Below, piece after piece: positions 34,356 through 44,263 of a stretch of DNA of 64,000 bases (positions are counted from its first letter, which is position 1; each line of letters opens with the position of its first letter). The position numbers were made by a program, and so were the translations under genes. Below the pieces are notes generated by a model. The model made no database searches. It was given only the letters and a program-made list of their open reading frames with translations, and was not told the DNA's origin. Origin of the DNA: Bacillus sp. 03113 (GTDB lineage Bacteria; Bacillota; Bacilli; Bacillales; Cytobacillaceae); assembly GCF_006546985.1 (NCBI RefSeq), contig NZ_ML637008.1, forward strand, positions 62,001 through 126,000, given 5' to 3'.

Positions 34356-35555
34356 ATGGAAAAGAAACTTTTTAACAAACACTTTATCGGAATTACATTA
34401 ATTAACTTTATTGTCTACTTGGTCTATTATCTTTTGATGGTTATCATCGCAGTAATTGCTCAAGATAATTTACACGCTACTTTAAGTGAGGCCGGATTTG
34501 CTTCAGGAATATATATTATTGGAACATTGCTAGCTCGCTTATTTATGGGTAAACAGTTAGAACTATTGGGGAGAAAAATCGTTTTACGCGGTGGAGCAAT
34601 TTTTTATCTTTTTACAACGATCGCCTATTTATTTACCCCAAATATCAGTATTCTATATTTAATTCGGCTTTTAAACGGCTTCGGATATGGAACAATCTCT
34701 ACGGCAACCAATGCTATCGTTACAGCCTATATTCCTGAAACTAAAAAAGGGGAAGGAATAAACTATTATGGATTAAGTACAAGCTTAGCTGCGGCTATTG
34801 GACCTTTCATTGGAATGATTTTAATGAATATGACAAACTTCTATTTTATTATTTGGTTTTCCATTATTTTAATTTCTTTAGTGACTCTTTCTTGCTTTAT
34901 ATTTCCCGTTAAAAATATTCAGTTATCAGAAGTACAAAAAGCTCAATTAAACTCTTGGAGTATTCATAGCTTTATAGAAAAAAAAGCTCTATTTATAGCA
35001 GGCATCGCTTTTCTAATGGGACTTTCTTATTCTAGTGTGCTAGCATTCTTGTCTTCTTATACTAAAGTGATTGATCTAGTCACGGCAGGATCTCTTTTCT
35101 TTGTGGTATATGCATTAGTAATCACATTCACTCGTCCTTTGAGTGGTCGAATTTTTGATTTAAAAGGTGAACAGTATGTAATGTACCCTAGCTATTTCTT
35201 CTTAACAGCGGGTTTATTTTTATTAAGTATAACTACTAATAGTACGATGTTGTTAATCTCTGGCGCATTAGTCGGATTAGGGTATGGTACCTTTATGTCA
35301 AATGGTCAAGCCGTTTGTCTCAAAGTTGCTAACGCACACAGAATTGGAATTGCCTTATCTACTTACTTTGTTGGTTTAGATTTAGGATTGGGTGTTGGTC
35401 CCTATCTTATGGGTACTTTAAGATCTCTCACTTCTTTTAGGGGTCTATACATCATCGCAGGAGTCATTCCTCTTGTTTGTACTGCTTTATATTTTACTAA
35501 CAATAAAATTTCACTGAATAAGAGTAAGGGCTATGAAATTAAACTTAATCGGTAA
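34356..35555 (+). CDS. MFS transporter
   Basis: A 399-residue major-facilitator protein with 12 predicted helices. The loop 2-3 signature is 'GKQLELLGRKIVLRGG' and the second-half equivalent is 'SGRIFDLKGEQYVMYPS'. Helix 4-5 has 'YGTISTATNAIVTAYIPETKKGEGINYYGLS', found in drug and metabolite exporters of the YfcJ/YhhS-like group. The substrate is unknown. AAGGAGAT precedes the ATG. Operon with the 34061 gene, divergent from the Crp/Fnr regulator. Confidence 0.9.
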   Translation: MEKKLFNKHFIGITLINFIVYLVYYLLMVIIAVIAQDNLHATLSEAGFASGIYIIGTLLARLFMGKQLELLGRKIVLRGGAIFYLFTTIAYLFTPNISILYLIRLLNGFGYGTISTATNAIVTAYIPETKKGEGINYYGLSTSLAAAIGPFIGMILMNMTNFYFIIWFSIILISLVTLSCFIFPVKNIQLSEVQKAQLNSWSIHSFIEKKALFIAGIAFLMGLSYSSVLAFLSSYTKVIDLVTAGSLFFVVYALVITFTRPLSGRIFDLKGEQYVMYPSYFFLTAGLFLLSITTNSTMLLISGALVGLGYGTFMSNGQAVCLKVANAHRIGIALSTYFVGLDLGLGVGPYLMGTLRSLTSFRGLYIIAGVIPLVCTALYFTNNKISLNKSKGYEIKLNR

Positions 35556-35595
35556 ATTTGGACTATGTCAGTTGAAAAACAACATCGAATATATT

Positions 35596-35866
35596 ATGTA
35601 TACTAAAGAAAATTACGCTTCGATCGTTAGATGGTTTTCTGATTACTATAATGCCAAAGAAATATCTAGTGGTAAGCAAATTTCCTCTAAGTTAAAACCT
35701 ATTGAATATAGAGATATTTTGGTCTTCTGTCAAGAAAGTGCGGTCCCAAGTCATTTTATCTATAAATGGACTGTAAAATTATTTGGATGGGGCCGTAAAA
35801 GGAATGTATGAAGAGCAATTTGAAAATTTAGTAAGATTTATTGAAGAGAAAGCTGAATATGAGTAA
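35596..35866 (+). pseudogene. Hypothetical gene with a one-base frameshift
   Basis: The first frame reads from about 35596 ('MYTKENYASIVRWFSDYYNAKE') to 'HFIYKWTVKLFGWG' and then stops at a TGA (about 35809). The next frame continues without a break as 'VKGMYEEQFENLVRFIEEKAEYE' to TAA at 35866. Removing one C in GGCC near 35793 fuses them into a single plausible protein of about 90 aa. There is no good ribosome binding site and the frame also extends back into the MFS gene, so the 5' end may be missing. It is either decay or a sequencing error. I do not recognise the family. Confidence 0.5.
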
Positions 35867-35872
35867 AAACCA

Positions 35873-35898
35873 CCGCAAATTTGTTTTGCGGTTTTTTA
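35873..35898 (+). terminator. Intrinsic terminator
   Basis: CCGCAAA (35873-35879) and TTTGCGG (35885-35891) with a 5-base loop, followed by six Ts. It closes the MFS operon and the frameshifted gene. Confidence 0.85.
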
Positions 35899-35970
35899 GT
35901 TTCTTAATAATCAATATGGATATAAAAATGCTAATATGAAGAAAAAATACTAAAGGAGAATAATAATAAA

Positions 35971-37653
35971 ATGAAGCTTTTTGAATTTGAAGAGCAAATA
36001 GATGACGTCATTTTGCAACGTGGTCGGGATTATTTTAATAATGGAAATGTTGAAGAAATAAAAGAAATAGATAACAATCGATATATTGTCGAGGTTGCTG
36101 GTTCAGAGATTTATACAGTAAGTATTAAATTAAATGAAAATGAAGTGATTTTGGAAACCGATTGTGATTGTCCGTATGATTGGGGAGAGTTTTGCAAGCA
36201 CCAAGCTGCGGCATTTTTTGCATTAAAAGATGAAAAGGAAGGAAATTCAAAGAAGTCCAGAAAGAAAAAAACTACAAAACCTGAAAAAAAAGTTAACCTA
36301 AAAACAATTGTATCAAGTCTCTCAAAAGATGATCTCATTAATATTATCCTTGAAAGCTCATACGAATATCCTGAAATAGAAAAGAAGCTTCTATTCAAAT
36401 ACGCTCCAGCTAAGGATGAAATTTCTGTAAGCAAAAAATTGATAAGGGAATATATTAATCGGTCAAAACGTCATGGTTTTATCGAATGGAGATATGTAAG
36501 TGATGCGGTACAGGGAGCAGAGATAACACTTGAAAAAGCACAAGCAAAAATAGAGGATGGGGAAACGGAAAGTGCTGTATTGTTGTGTATTGCTGTTTTA
36601 TCTATTGTTGTAGATATGCTCCAATACTGCGACGATTCAAGTGGAATTGTAGGTGACATCATAAACACTAGCTTAGAGATGATCGATGAGGCAGTATCAG
36701 AAGGGATTGATCAACTGAATCAACAACAAGAAAAAACGTTGTTTACGGCTATTTTGAAGGAAGCACAGAATTCACGCTATGAAGGGTGGACGGATTGGAG
36801 CATCAGTCTATTAAAAGCTTGTGTCTATTTTGCAGGCAATGCTGATTTAAGATTAACATTGGAAACCTTGTTTAATAGGATGATTGAAAAAGCAGGAAAC
36901 GATGCATGGAATTCAAAATATATAAAGGAAAATGTAAAGCTTCTTCAGTTGGAACTATTAGAGCAATTCGATGGAGATGAGAAAGTAAAGCAGTTCATCA
37001 ATGAAAATGTCTATTATAGTCCAATAAGAGAAATAGCGATTAACAGATTGCTTAAAAAAGAAGATTATCATGAAGTAATTCGTCTTTGTAAGGAAGGAGA
37101 AGAGGTGGATAAGGAATACCGGGGTCTTGTTTCTCGATGGAAAAAATATCGATTTCAGGCTTATGAAATGATGGGAGCCATATCTGAACAAAAGGCCTTA
37201 GCGTTAGAATTTTTATATGTAAGTCATTTTGAGTATTATGCTAAACTGAAAAAATTATATCAGCCAAATGAGTGGGACGAGGTCCTAAAGGAAATTATTT
37301 TATATTTTAAATTACAGTCTCATCGTCCATCTGTCTTTTTACAGATATTAATTGAAGAAAATTTAACAGAGGAGATTCTTGAATATTGTAAGAAAAATAT
37401 TTCTTCCGTACAAACCTTATTTCCATACTTAGTAAAAGATTATTTCGATGAAGTAAATGATCTTTTTATCACTTATATCGAAGCATCAGCTGCCCAAGCG
37501 AGTGATAGAAAAAAATATAAGAATGTATGCAGTCTCATCAAAACATATAAAAAGGCATTTGGTGATCACCATGCACATGAAATGATCCAAAGTTTAAGAG
37601 AAAAATATATCAGAAGACCAGCGTTTGTCGATGAGCTTGGGAAGATTAAGTAA
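35971..37653 (+). CDS. SWIM zinc-finger protein
   Basis: A 560-residue protein whose N-terminus carries a SWIM zinc finger, 'ETDCDCPYDWGEFCKHQAAAFFAL' (Cys65, Cys67, Cys75, His77; CxC-CxH). A basic Lys-rich linker (about 91-110) follows, then a long helical-repeat region to the C-terminus with TPR-like pairs. SWIM proteins bind DNA or protein partners and in bacteria often neighbour SWI2/SNF2 helicases; none is present here. AAGGAG precedes the ATG. Monocistronic. Confidence 0.88.
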   Translation: MKLFEFEEQIDDVILQRGRDYFNNGNVEEIKEIDNNRYIVEVAGSEIYTVSIKLNENEVILETDCDCPYDWGEFCKHQAAAFFALKDEKEGNSKKSRKKKTTKPEKKVNLKTIVSSLSKDDLINIILESSYEYPEIEKKLLFKYAPAKDEISVSKKLIREYINRSKRHGFIEWRYVSDAVQGAEITLEKAQAKIEDGETESAVLLCIAVLSIVVDMLQYCDDSSGIVGDIINTSLEMIDEAVSEGIDQLNQQQEKTLFTAILKEAQNSRYEGWTDWSISLLKACVYFAGNADLRLTLETLFNRMIEKAGNDAWNSKYIKENVKLLQLELLEQFDGDEKVKQFINENVYYSPIREIAINRLLKKEDYHEVIRLCKEGEEVDKEYRGLVSRWKKYRFQAYEMMGAISEQKALALEFLYVSHFEYYAKLKKLYQPNEWDEVLKEIILYFKLQSHRPSVFLQILIEENLTEEILEYCKKNISSVQTLFPYLVKDYFDEVNDLFITYIEASAAQASDRKKYKNVCSLIKTYKKAFGDHHAHEMIQSLREKYIRRPAFVDELGKIK

Positions 37654-37720
37654 ATATGAACTATTTAAATATCTCTTACCGAATTCGAACTCGTAGACTT
37701 TCAGCGTTAGGAGACATATA

Positions 37721-37749
37721 TTGACACATGATAAAATATATGTTATTAA
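37721..37749 (+). promoter_or_regulatory. SigA promoter of htpG
   Basis: A consensus TTGACA (37721-37726), a 17-base spacer and TATTAA (37744-37749). The predicted start point lies immediately before the CIRCE element. Confidence 0.7.
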
Positions 37750-37757
37750 AATAGTGA

Positions 37758-37784
37758 TTAGCACTCAAGTGAATAGAGTGCTAA
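37758..37784 (+). promoter_or_regulatory. CIRCE element (HrcA operator) upstream of htpG
   Basis: TTAGCACTC-N9-GAGTGCTAA with no mismatch: TTAGCACTC at 37758-37766, spacer 37767-37775, GAGTGCTAA at 37776-37784. It lies at the predicted transcription start and about 65 bases before the htpG ATG. This is the heat-shock operator for HrcA, so htpG should be repressed by HrcA together with groE and dnaK. Confidence 0.93.
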
Positions 37785-37849
37785 AATATGATAGTTAAAG
37801 TAGTAGTAGCTACCTTTTTTAGCGCATATTTTGAAAGGGGAAAAATAAC

Positions 37850-39730
37850 ATGGAAAAAAAGCAATTTCAAGCAGAATCTAAACGACTTTTAGACATGATG
37901 ATTAACTCCATCTATTCTCAAAAAGAGATTTTTTTACGAGAGTTAATTTCAAATTCCAGCGATGCAATCGATAAAATTTATTACAAAGCTTTAACCGATG
38001 ATACATTAAGCTTTAACAAAGATGATTACTACATAAAGGTGATTGCAGACAAGGAAAATAGAACATTGAAAATCTCTGATACTGGGATTGGGATGACGAA
38101 GGAAGAACTTGAAAATAATCTTGGTGTTATTGCTAAGAGTGGCTCTTTAGCCTTTAAAAAAGAAAATGAATCAAAAGATGGACATGATATTATCGGTCAA
38201 TTTGGAGTAGGATTTTATTCCGCTTTTATGGTAGCGGACGTCATAACCGTTATCAGTAAAGCTCTAGGATCTGACGTTGCGTACAAATGGGAATCAGAAG
38301 GGGCAGATGGCTACACGATTGTTCCATTCGAAAAAGATTCTGTCGGTACAGAAATTATTTTGAAAATCAAAGAAAATATCGAAGATGATCAGTATGATGA
38401 GTATCTAGAAGAGTATCGATTAAAGTCTATCATCAAAAAATACTCTGATTTCATTCGCTACCCAATTAAAATGGATGTCACTGGCAGCCGTCCAAAAGAA
38501 GGCAGTGAAAACGAATTCGAGGATTATCAGGAAGAACAGACTATCAATAGCATGGTTCCGATCTGGAGAAAAAATAAAAATGAGCTGACTTCTGAAGACT
38601 ATGAGAATTTTTATCAAGAAAAGCGTTACGGTTTTGACAAGCCGCTAAAACATATCCATACTAGCGTTGATGGTGCGATAAGATATAATGCTATTTTATT
38701 TATTCCCGAGAACATTCCGTTTGACTATTATACAAAGGAATATGAGAAAGGGTTGGAGCTCTATTCAAATGGTGTTTTAATCATGGAAAAATGCGCCGAC
38801 TTACTTCCTGACTATTTTAGCTTTGTAAAAGGAATGGTTGATTCCGAGGACTTATCTCTTAATATATCAAGGGAAATTTTACAGCAGGATCGCCAATTAA
38901 AGCTAATTGCAAAAAACATTAAGAAAAAGATCAAAAGCGAGCTGCAAAGCTTATTGAAAAATGAAAGAGAGAAATTTGAAGAGTTCTATAAATCCTTCGG
39001 CAGACAGTTAAAATATGGCGTTTATAGTAATTTTGGAAGCGATAAAGAAGTATTGCAGGATTTATTAATGTTCTACTCCTCCAAAGAGAAAAAGCTCGTT
39101 ACTTTAGATGAATACGTATCAAGAATGCCAGAGGACCAAAAATATATTTATTACGCATCTGGCGAATCAAATGAAAGAATCGAAAAATTGCCGCAAACAG
39201 AAGTTGTATCTGAAAAAGGCTATGAAATGTTATATTTCACAGATGATATCGATGAATTCGCCATCAAAATGTTAATGACGTATAAAGAGAAAGAATTCAA
39301 ATCAGTGTCTAGTGGCGATTTAGGGATTGAATCAGAAGAAAGCAACGAGAACAAAGATTCAGAGACAAATGAAAACAAAGACTTGTTTGACTATATGAAA
39401 AATATTTTGTCTGGAAAAGTAAAGGATGTCAGAGTATCCAAAAGATTAAAATCTCATCCGGTATGCTTATCTGCAGAGGGTGAAGTAACGATTGAAATGG
39501 AAAAAATATTGAATGCTATGCCTGATAACCAAAATGTCAAAGCGGATAAAGTGTTAGAGATTAATGTAAATCATGAAGTATTTCAATCATTAAAAGATGC
39601 GTTTGAAAAAGATAAAGAAAAAGTATCTTTATTTACAAATCTTTTGTACAACCAAGCCTTACTAATTGAAGGATTGGCAATTAATGATCCTGTTGAGTTT
39701 TCAAATAACATCTGTAAAATAATGGTCTAA
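37850..39730 (+). CDS. htpG: Chaperone protein HtpG (Hsp90)
   Basis: A full-length bacterial Hsp90 of 626 aa. The N-terminal GHKL ATPase domain has '[18 protein letters not shown]' with the catalytic Glu, '[15 protein letters not shown]', 'GVIAKSGS' and '[14 protein letters not shown]'. Next come the middle domain with '[15 protein letters not shown]' and the C-terminal dimerisation domain. It assists folding and stability of client proteins in the cytosol under heat and other stress. AAAGGGGA precedes the ATG. Monocistronic, with a CIRCE operator and its own terminator. A typical B. subtilis htpG lacks CIRCE, so the HrcA control is notable. Confidence 0.97.
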   Translation: MEKKQFQAESKRLLDMMINSIYSQKEIFLRELISNSSDAIDKIYYKALTDDTLSFNKDDYYIKVIADKENRTLKISDTGIGMTKEELENNLGVIAKSGSLAFKKENESKDGHDIIGQFGVGFYSAFMVADVITVISKALGSDVAYKWESEGADGYTIVPFEKDSVGTEIILKIKENIEDDQYDEYLEEYRLKSIIKKYSDFIRYPIKMDVTGSRPKEGSENEFEDYQEEQTINSMVPIWRKNKNELTSEDYENFYQEKRYGFDKPLKHIHTSVDGAIRYNAILFIPENIPFDYYTKEYEKGLELYSNGVLIMEKCADLLPDYFSFVKGMVDSEDLSLNISREILQQDRQLKLIAKNIKKKIKSELQSLLKNEREKFEEFYKSFGRQLKYGVYSNFGSDKEVLQDLLMFYSSKEKKLVTLDEYVSRMPEDQKYIYYASGESNERIEKLPQTEVVSEKGYEMLYFTDDIDEFAIKMLMTYKEKEFKSVSSGDLGIESEESNENKDSETNENKDLFDYMKNILSGKVKDVRVSKRLKSHPVCLSAEGEVTIEMEKILNAMPDNQNVKADKVLEINVNHEVFQSLKDAFEKDKEKVSLFTNLLYNQALLIEGLAINDPVEFSNNICKIMV

Positions 39731-39736
39731 AAAAAA

Positions 39737-39772
39737 ATGAAGCGTGGGCTAAAACCCATGCTTCATTTTTTT
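39737..39772 (+). terminator. Intrinsic terminator of htpG
   Basis: AATGAAGCGTGGG (39737-39749) pairs with CCCATGCTTCATT (39755-39767), one G-T pair, followed by seven Ts. Confidence 0.9.
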
Positions 39773-39872
39773 AATAATCGTGACTTAATCCTTTAAATTT
39801 ATGACTTAAGAAAACTAAAAGAATAAGAAATTTCTATGAAATAATTTCATGGAACGCTTTTGAAAATCTTTG

Positions 39873-39901
39873 TTGTAAAATGAAAGCGTTTTCGTTATAG
39901 T
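39873..39901 (+). promoter_or_regulatory. SigA promoter overlapped by a CcpA cre site
   Basis: TTGTAA (39873-39878), a 17-base spacer and TATAGT (39896-39901). The spacer contains TGAAAGCGTTTTCG (39881-39894), a near-perfect catabolite responsive element. CcpA bound here would block RNA polymerase, so the downstream glycan operon should be off when glucose is present. The remaining bases up to the ROK start hold no gene. Confidence 0.75.
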
Positions 39902-40031
39902 GTAGAAAGACATATATCATTCACTGAAAAAAGAAAGTGTTTTTGATCTTTTATTCCTATTTTTCACTCTTTTGATGTTGGTTATCAAATTTTTTACTTT
40001 GTGATGTCTAGTCAGTTGAAGGGGAGATCTC

Positions 40032-41249
40032 ATGAAGATTAGAAAAGGCAGCAAGGAATTAATAAAAGACATTAATCGTTATAAGGTCATTAATATTTTA
40101 AGAGAGCACCCCTGGATAAGTCGAGCAGAAATTGCCTCCAATAGTGGTTTAAGGCAATCAACGCTTACTTATATTTTAGATGAATTAATGAGTCAGCAGG
40201 TCATTGTTGAAGTTGGTGAGTCATTATCTACTGGAGGAAGGAGAGCGAAATTACTAGAATTCAATAAAAATTATGGATTAATCGCTGCGGTAAAGATTGA
40301 AGAAGTGCGCAGCTTAGTAGCTATTACGAATATGGATGGACAAATACTAAAAAAAAGTGAAATCCTTTATAAAGAAGATCCAATACCTGAAGACGTTGTG
40401 AATATGATTTCCCAGCAAATAAAATGGCTTTTAAATCAAGTAAAAAAGGAGAAGCAATCATTAATGGGGATCGGTGTCCTTTCATCTGGTCTTGTGAATC
40501 GGGAAGAAGGCTTCATTATTCGGTCTTCTATTTTAGGTTGGGCTAATATCCCGATCGCCAAAATGTTAGAAAAGGAGTTTCCTAACCTTCCAGTTTTTGT
40601 AGATAAAAATATTAATGGTTATGCTTTAGCTGAATTATGGGTTGGAAAAGGAAAAGAATTAAAAAATTTTGCCTTAGTATCCGTTGGGGCAGGATTAGGA
40701 TTATCGATTGTGATGAATAGACGTATTTATTACGGAGCGATTGGCGGAGCAGGAGAGTACGGTCATACAATCATTCAGGTTGGCGGCTATCCATGTCACT
40801 GTGGGCAGCGAGGCTGCTTAGAGATGTATGCTTCAGAATTTTATTTTAAAAACAAAATGAAAGAGCTGCTGCCGGAATATCCAGAAACAATATTAAGGGA
40901 CTTTCTTTTTGAAAACGTTTCCAAATCAGTAGAAAAAAAAGATGCTTTAGCCATTCGGTTAATGCATGAGATGAGTGAATATTTAGGTTATGGCATTCTG
41001 AATTTAATCAATACGCTAAACCCTGAAACAGTTATTGTAGCTGGAGAGGGGATGGAGTACGAAGAATTGTTTATGCCAAAAGTAAAAGAGATCGTGAGAG
41101 AGAATTTTTTTTCAAAGGCTGAAATTTATACAGATATAAGAAATAGTAAATTGTCATCAGATGCATGGTTAACTGGTGCTGCGTTACTTGCAATCAATCA
41201 TTTGTTTAAGGTACCCATATTTGAAGCAGATAGAGTACGAATTTATTAA
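40032..41249 (+). CDS. ROK-family transcriptional regulator (XylR/NagC type)
   Basis: A 405-residue ROK regulator. The N-terminal winged HTH is 'ILREHPWISRAEIASNSGLRQSTLTYILDELMSQQVI' (about 24-60), followed by the ROK sugar-binding domain with 'SVGAGLGLSIVMNRRIYYG' and the Zn motif 'HTIIQVGGYPCHCGQRGCLEMYAS'. It likely represses the operon it heads and is released by the imported sugar. GGGGAGA precedes the ATG. The ABC-binding protein starts 23 bases downstream. Confidence 0.92.
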   Translation: MKIRKGSKELIKDINRYKVINILREHPWISRAEIASNSGLRQSTLTYILDELMSQQVIVEVGESLSTGGRRAKLLEFNKNYGLIAAVKIEEVRSLVAITNMDGQILKKSEILYKEDPIPEDVVNMISQQIKWLLNQVKKEKQSLMGIGVLSSGLVNREEGFIIRSSILGWANIPIAKMLEKEFPNLPVFVDKNINGYALAELWVGKGKELKNFALVSVGAGLGLSIVMNRRIYYGAIGGAGEYGHTIIQVGGYPCHCGQRGCLEMYASEFYFKNKMKELLPEYPETILRDFLFENVSKSVEKKDALAIRLMHEMSEYLGYGILNLINTLNPETVIVAGEGMEYEELFMPKVKEIVRENFFSKAEIYTDIRNSKLSSDAWLTGAALLAINHLFKVPIFEADRVRIY

Positions 41250-41272
41250 ATAAATCATTGGGGGAAAAAGTA

Positions 41273-42532
41273 ATGAAGAAAAAAGTATCGGTATTGGCTA
41301 TTATCGGAATGGCATTGATGTTAATTGTTGGATGTTCCAATTCTTCGAATGGTAGTGAGAAGAAAACAGTTAAATTTTTTAATGGGAAAGTTGAATCTGT
41401 GGATTATATGAATGAATTAATTGATCAATTTAATAAGCAAAATTCTCAATATAAGGTCGTACAAGAATTTCAAAAAGATGCGAGCAGTGCAATGCAAACG
41501 AAACTAGCTTCAGGTGATGTTCCAGATTTAACAAATACAGATGTGACACAGGAATATATTGATGCAGGAAAATTTGAAGATTTATCAAAAGAAGATATTT
41601 GGAATCATATTAACCCTAATATTAAACAATTGGTGACAGATATTAAATCAGGAAAGCAATATAAAATAGCTACGAACGAGACAATGGCAGGAATTTTCTA
41701 TAATAAAGACCTGGCTCCAGAAGGGATTGCTTTTGATACGTGGGATCATTTTATTACGAGTTTAGAAAGCTTGCAGGCTGCAAATGAAGGAAAAGATGCA
41801 TTGTATCTTGGAGGAAAGGATTCCTGGACCCTTGGTCATTTAATGGAGTTCTGGGGACATGGGATCGTAAAAGAACAATATAGTGTATTGGAAGCGAAAA
41901 AATTATTTATTAACAATGATCAATCGGTGTTAAATTTTGCTTCTAGCGATGGACCTATTTATACGTTTGCTGAAAGGTTAGCAGAGTTAAAAGAGAAGGG
42001 GCTCATCAATCAAAATGCGATTACGGCCTCCTATGATGAACAAATTGAGAAGTTTGCAAAAGGTGAAGCGATTGCCATTCCTCAAGGATTTTGGGCAATG
42101 AGTGCCATTCTTCAAAAAAACAAAGAAATGAATATCGGTTTTATGCCATTTCCATCTATGAAGGATGGTGAAAAACCACTCCTATTGGTAGCCGAAGATT
42201 CAACCTATGCGATTCCTAGTCAAGCAAAAAACAAAGAAGGAGCAAAAGCGTTTTTGAAATTTATTCTGAAAGAAGAGAATTTAAAGGGATACAGTGAATT
42301 CATGAAATCTCCATCAGCCTTTGAAAATATCGATTCAAACTGGAGTGACAAGAAGAGTGAATTTGAAAACGCCAAAAAAGAAAGTGTAAATATTGGCTTT
42401 ACCAGCTTTCCATCTGGTTTTTCTGGTGATGATAGCGGTCGATACGTTCAAGCCTTCCTGTCAGGACAATATAAAACTGCACAGGATTTTACTGAAGCTT
42501 ATAGTGAAGCATGGAATAAAAGTAAGAAGTAG
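41273..42532 (+). CDS. Sugar ABC transporter substrate-binding lipoprotein
   Basis: A 419-residue family-1 extracellular solute-binding protein. The lipobox is 'LMLIVGCSN', and a Ser/Asn/Gly linker and a two-lobed binding fold follow ('VKFFNGKVESVDYMNELIDQFNKQN', 'MAGIFYNKDLAPEGI', 'AIPQGFWAMSAIL'). It is anchored on the outer membrane face. Judging from the linked GH66 enzyme the ligand is probably isomalto-oligosaccharide or dextran-derived. GGGGGAAA precedes the ATG at 41273; the earlier TTG at 41258 lies within this site. Confidence 0.92.
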   Translation: MKKKVSVLAIIGMALMLIVGCSNSSNGSEKKTVKFFNGKVESVDYMNELIDQFNKQNSQYKVVQEFQKDASSAMQTKLASGDVPDLTNTDVTQEYIDAGKFEDLSKEDIWNHINPNIKQLVTDIKSGKQYKIATNETMAGIFYNKDLAPEGIAFDTWDHFITSLESLQAANEGKDALYLGGKDSWTLGHLMEFWGHGIVKEQYSVLEAKKLFINNDQSVLNFASSDGPIYTFAERLAELKEKGLINQNAITASYDEQIEKFAKGEAIAIPQGFWAMSAILQKNKEMNIGFMPFPSMKDGEKPLLLVAEDSTYAIPSQAKNKEGAKAFLKFILKEENLKGYSEFMKSPSAFENIDSNWSDKKSEFENAKKESVNIGFTSFPSGFSGDDSGRYVQAFLSGQYKTAQDFTEAYSEAWNKSKK

Positions 42533-42555
42533 TGAATAGTGGAGGCGTTGTTATC

Positions 42556-43440
42556 ATGAACGTCCGAAATAAATTGAAGCCATTTAAAGCTCGCTATCTA
42601 TTTGCTTTACCCGCCTTAGTCCTTTTTGCTGTTTTTTTTCTCTATCCTTTTTTCAATGGATTTTGGTTAAGCTTGACCAATTGGGATGGGTTTACAAAGC
42701 CACGGTTTATTGGTGTGCAAAATTTCATTGATTTTTTCAAAGATGAGCGGGCCATGTCAGCTGTTAAGAATACGATATTGTTTGCCCTGTTTAGCGCTCC
42801 ATTATTAAATATTGCTGGCTTGATCTATGCATTGCTTTTAGAAAATAACCGTATCAAAGGAGTGAAGCTGGTACGTACACTTGTGTATTTGCCAGCGATC
42901 ATTTCTCCTTTAATTATGGCGTATATTTGGACGTTTATCATACAAAATGATGGTTTTTTACCGTCCCTATTTTTACACATGAAGCTAGGATTCTTAGTAA
43001 ATGATTGGCTAGCAAATCCAACCTCGGCATGGGCGTGGATAATTGGAATCAACGTATGGCAATTCTCTGGAATGACGATGGTGATTTACCTATCAGGGCT
43101 GCATGGGATTCCTCATGAAATGTATGAAGCTGCAGAAATTGATGGAGCTGGGTATATTCGTCAGCTTTTTTCTATAAAGCTGCCTAATTTGATGCCTGCT
43201 ATTACGATCAATGTCATCACCAATATAATCGGTTCGCTTGCCATTTTTGATGCAATCGTTGCGTTGACAGATGGGGGACCTGGCTATGCAACGGAATCGT
43301 TAAGTATTTATATTTTACGTATGGTGTATGGAGGATCAACTGGATATGCTGTAGCAGTTGCAATGGTTATGTTCTTTATTACAGTTATTCCTGTGATCAC
43401 GTATATTTTGCTAACAAAACGGAAAGGGCTGGCCATTTAG
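42556..43440 (+). CDS. Sugar ABC transporter permease (MalF/UgpA-like)
   Basis: A 294-residue permease with six helices and the EAA loop 'EMYEAAEIDGAGYIRQLFSIKLPNLMPA', which contacts the ATPase. The opening 'FALPALVLFAVFFLYPFFNGFWLSLTNWDGF' is typical of CUT1 sugar systems. TGGAGG is ahead of the ATG at 42556; a GTG at 42532 overlaps the previous stop codon. It is second of the two-permease pair. Confidence 0.93.
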   Translation: MNVRNKLKPFKARYLFALPALVLFAVFFLYPFFNGFWLSLTNWDGFTKPRFIGVQNFIDFFKDERAMSAVKNTILFALFSAPLLNIAGLIYALLLENNRIKGVKLVRTLVYLPAIISPLIMAYIWTFIIQNDGFLPSLFLHMKLGFLVNDWLANPTSAWAWIIGINVWQFSGMTMVIYLSGLHGIPHEMYEAAEIDGAGYIRQLFSIKLPNLMPAITINVITNIIGSLAIFDAIVALTDGGPGYATESLSIYILRMVYGGSTGYAVAVAMVMFFITVIPVITYILLTKRKGLAI

Positions 43441-43449
43441 GGGGTAAAC

Positions 43450-44256
43450 ATGAAAGTATATAAAGTTGCACATTATATGACGTTATTGCTCCTTTCACTC
43501 GTGTCAATTATTCCTTTTGGTGTTTTGCTATACCTTGCGTTTACAACAGAGAGTATTAAAAGAAAAGAGGGATTAGGACTTACTTTTTCTAATTTTACAG
43601 ACACAATTACTAAATTTGATATTATTCGAGCTTTGACGAATTCCTTTGTTATTACTTTCGGAGCCATTCTTATATTAATTATGGCATCTTCCTTCGCTGG
43701 GTATGCAATTGCCCGTTTTAAAATCTTTTTTAATAAAGCGATTTACCTATTATTTTTATTTAGCATGATGATCCCAGCGATTATCAATAGCGTCCCATTA
43801 TATAAAGTTATGCATGCGATTGGCGGAATTAATTCTCGTTGGGCAATGATGCTTCTGCTTGCAGCGAATGCCTTGCCATTTGCCACTTTTTTATATGCAG
43901 GATTCATGTCTTCTATTCCTGAAGAATTAGAAGAAGCAGCAATTGTTGATGGGGCAAATCGTTTGCAGGTATTCTTTTATATTGTATTGCCTCTTTTAAC
44001 ACCAGTCACAGCAAGTGTAGTCATCATTAATGGAATTGGCATTTGGAATAACTATTCTCAAGTCGTTTTCTATTTACAGGATCAAGAAGTACAAACCATT
44101 CCGCTCGCTATTTCGATGTTTTTCCAGCAATACGGTGCACAATGGCATTTAATGGCCTCAGCAACGACTATGGCTATGATTCCAGCAGTCATCGTCTTCG
44201 TATTAGGACAAAAATATTTTATGAAAGGTTTATCTGCAGGTGCAGTTAAAGGGTGA
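43450..44256 (+). CDS. Sugar ABC transporter permease (MalG/UgpE-like)
   Basis: A 268-residue CUT1 permease with six helices and the EAA loop 'ELEEAAIVDGANRLQVFFYIVLPLLTPV'. It forms the channel with the permease encoded just upstream. GGGGGT serves as Shine-Dalgarno. No ATPase gene is in the operon, so a shared MsmX-type ATPase encoded elsewhere must energise it. It is followed by the GH66 gene after 7 bases. Confidence 0.93.
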   Translation: MKVYKVAHYMTLLLLSLVSIIPFGVLLYLAFTTESIKRKEGLGLTFSNFTDTITKFDIIRALTNSFVITFGAILILIMASSFAGYAIARFKIFFNKAIYLLFLFSMMIPAIINSVPLYKVMHAIGGINSRWAMMLLLAANALPFATFLYAGFMSSIPEELEEAAIVDGANRLQVFFYIVLPLLTPVTASVVIINGIGIWNNYSQVVFYLQDQEVQTIPLAISMFFQQYGAQWHLMASATTMAMIPAVIVFVLGQKYFMKGLSAGAVKG

Positions 44257-44263
44257 AAACTAA

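Noticed and set aside
39841-39875. Second cre site near GGAACGCTTTTGA upstream of the ROK operon
   Set aside because: It does not align with the cre consensus around the central CG, unlike the clear site at 39881-39894.
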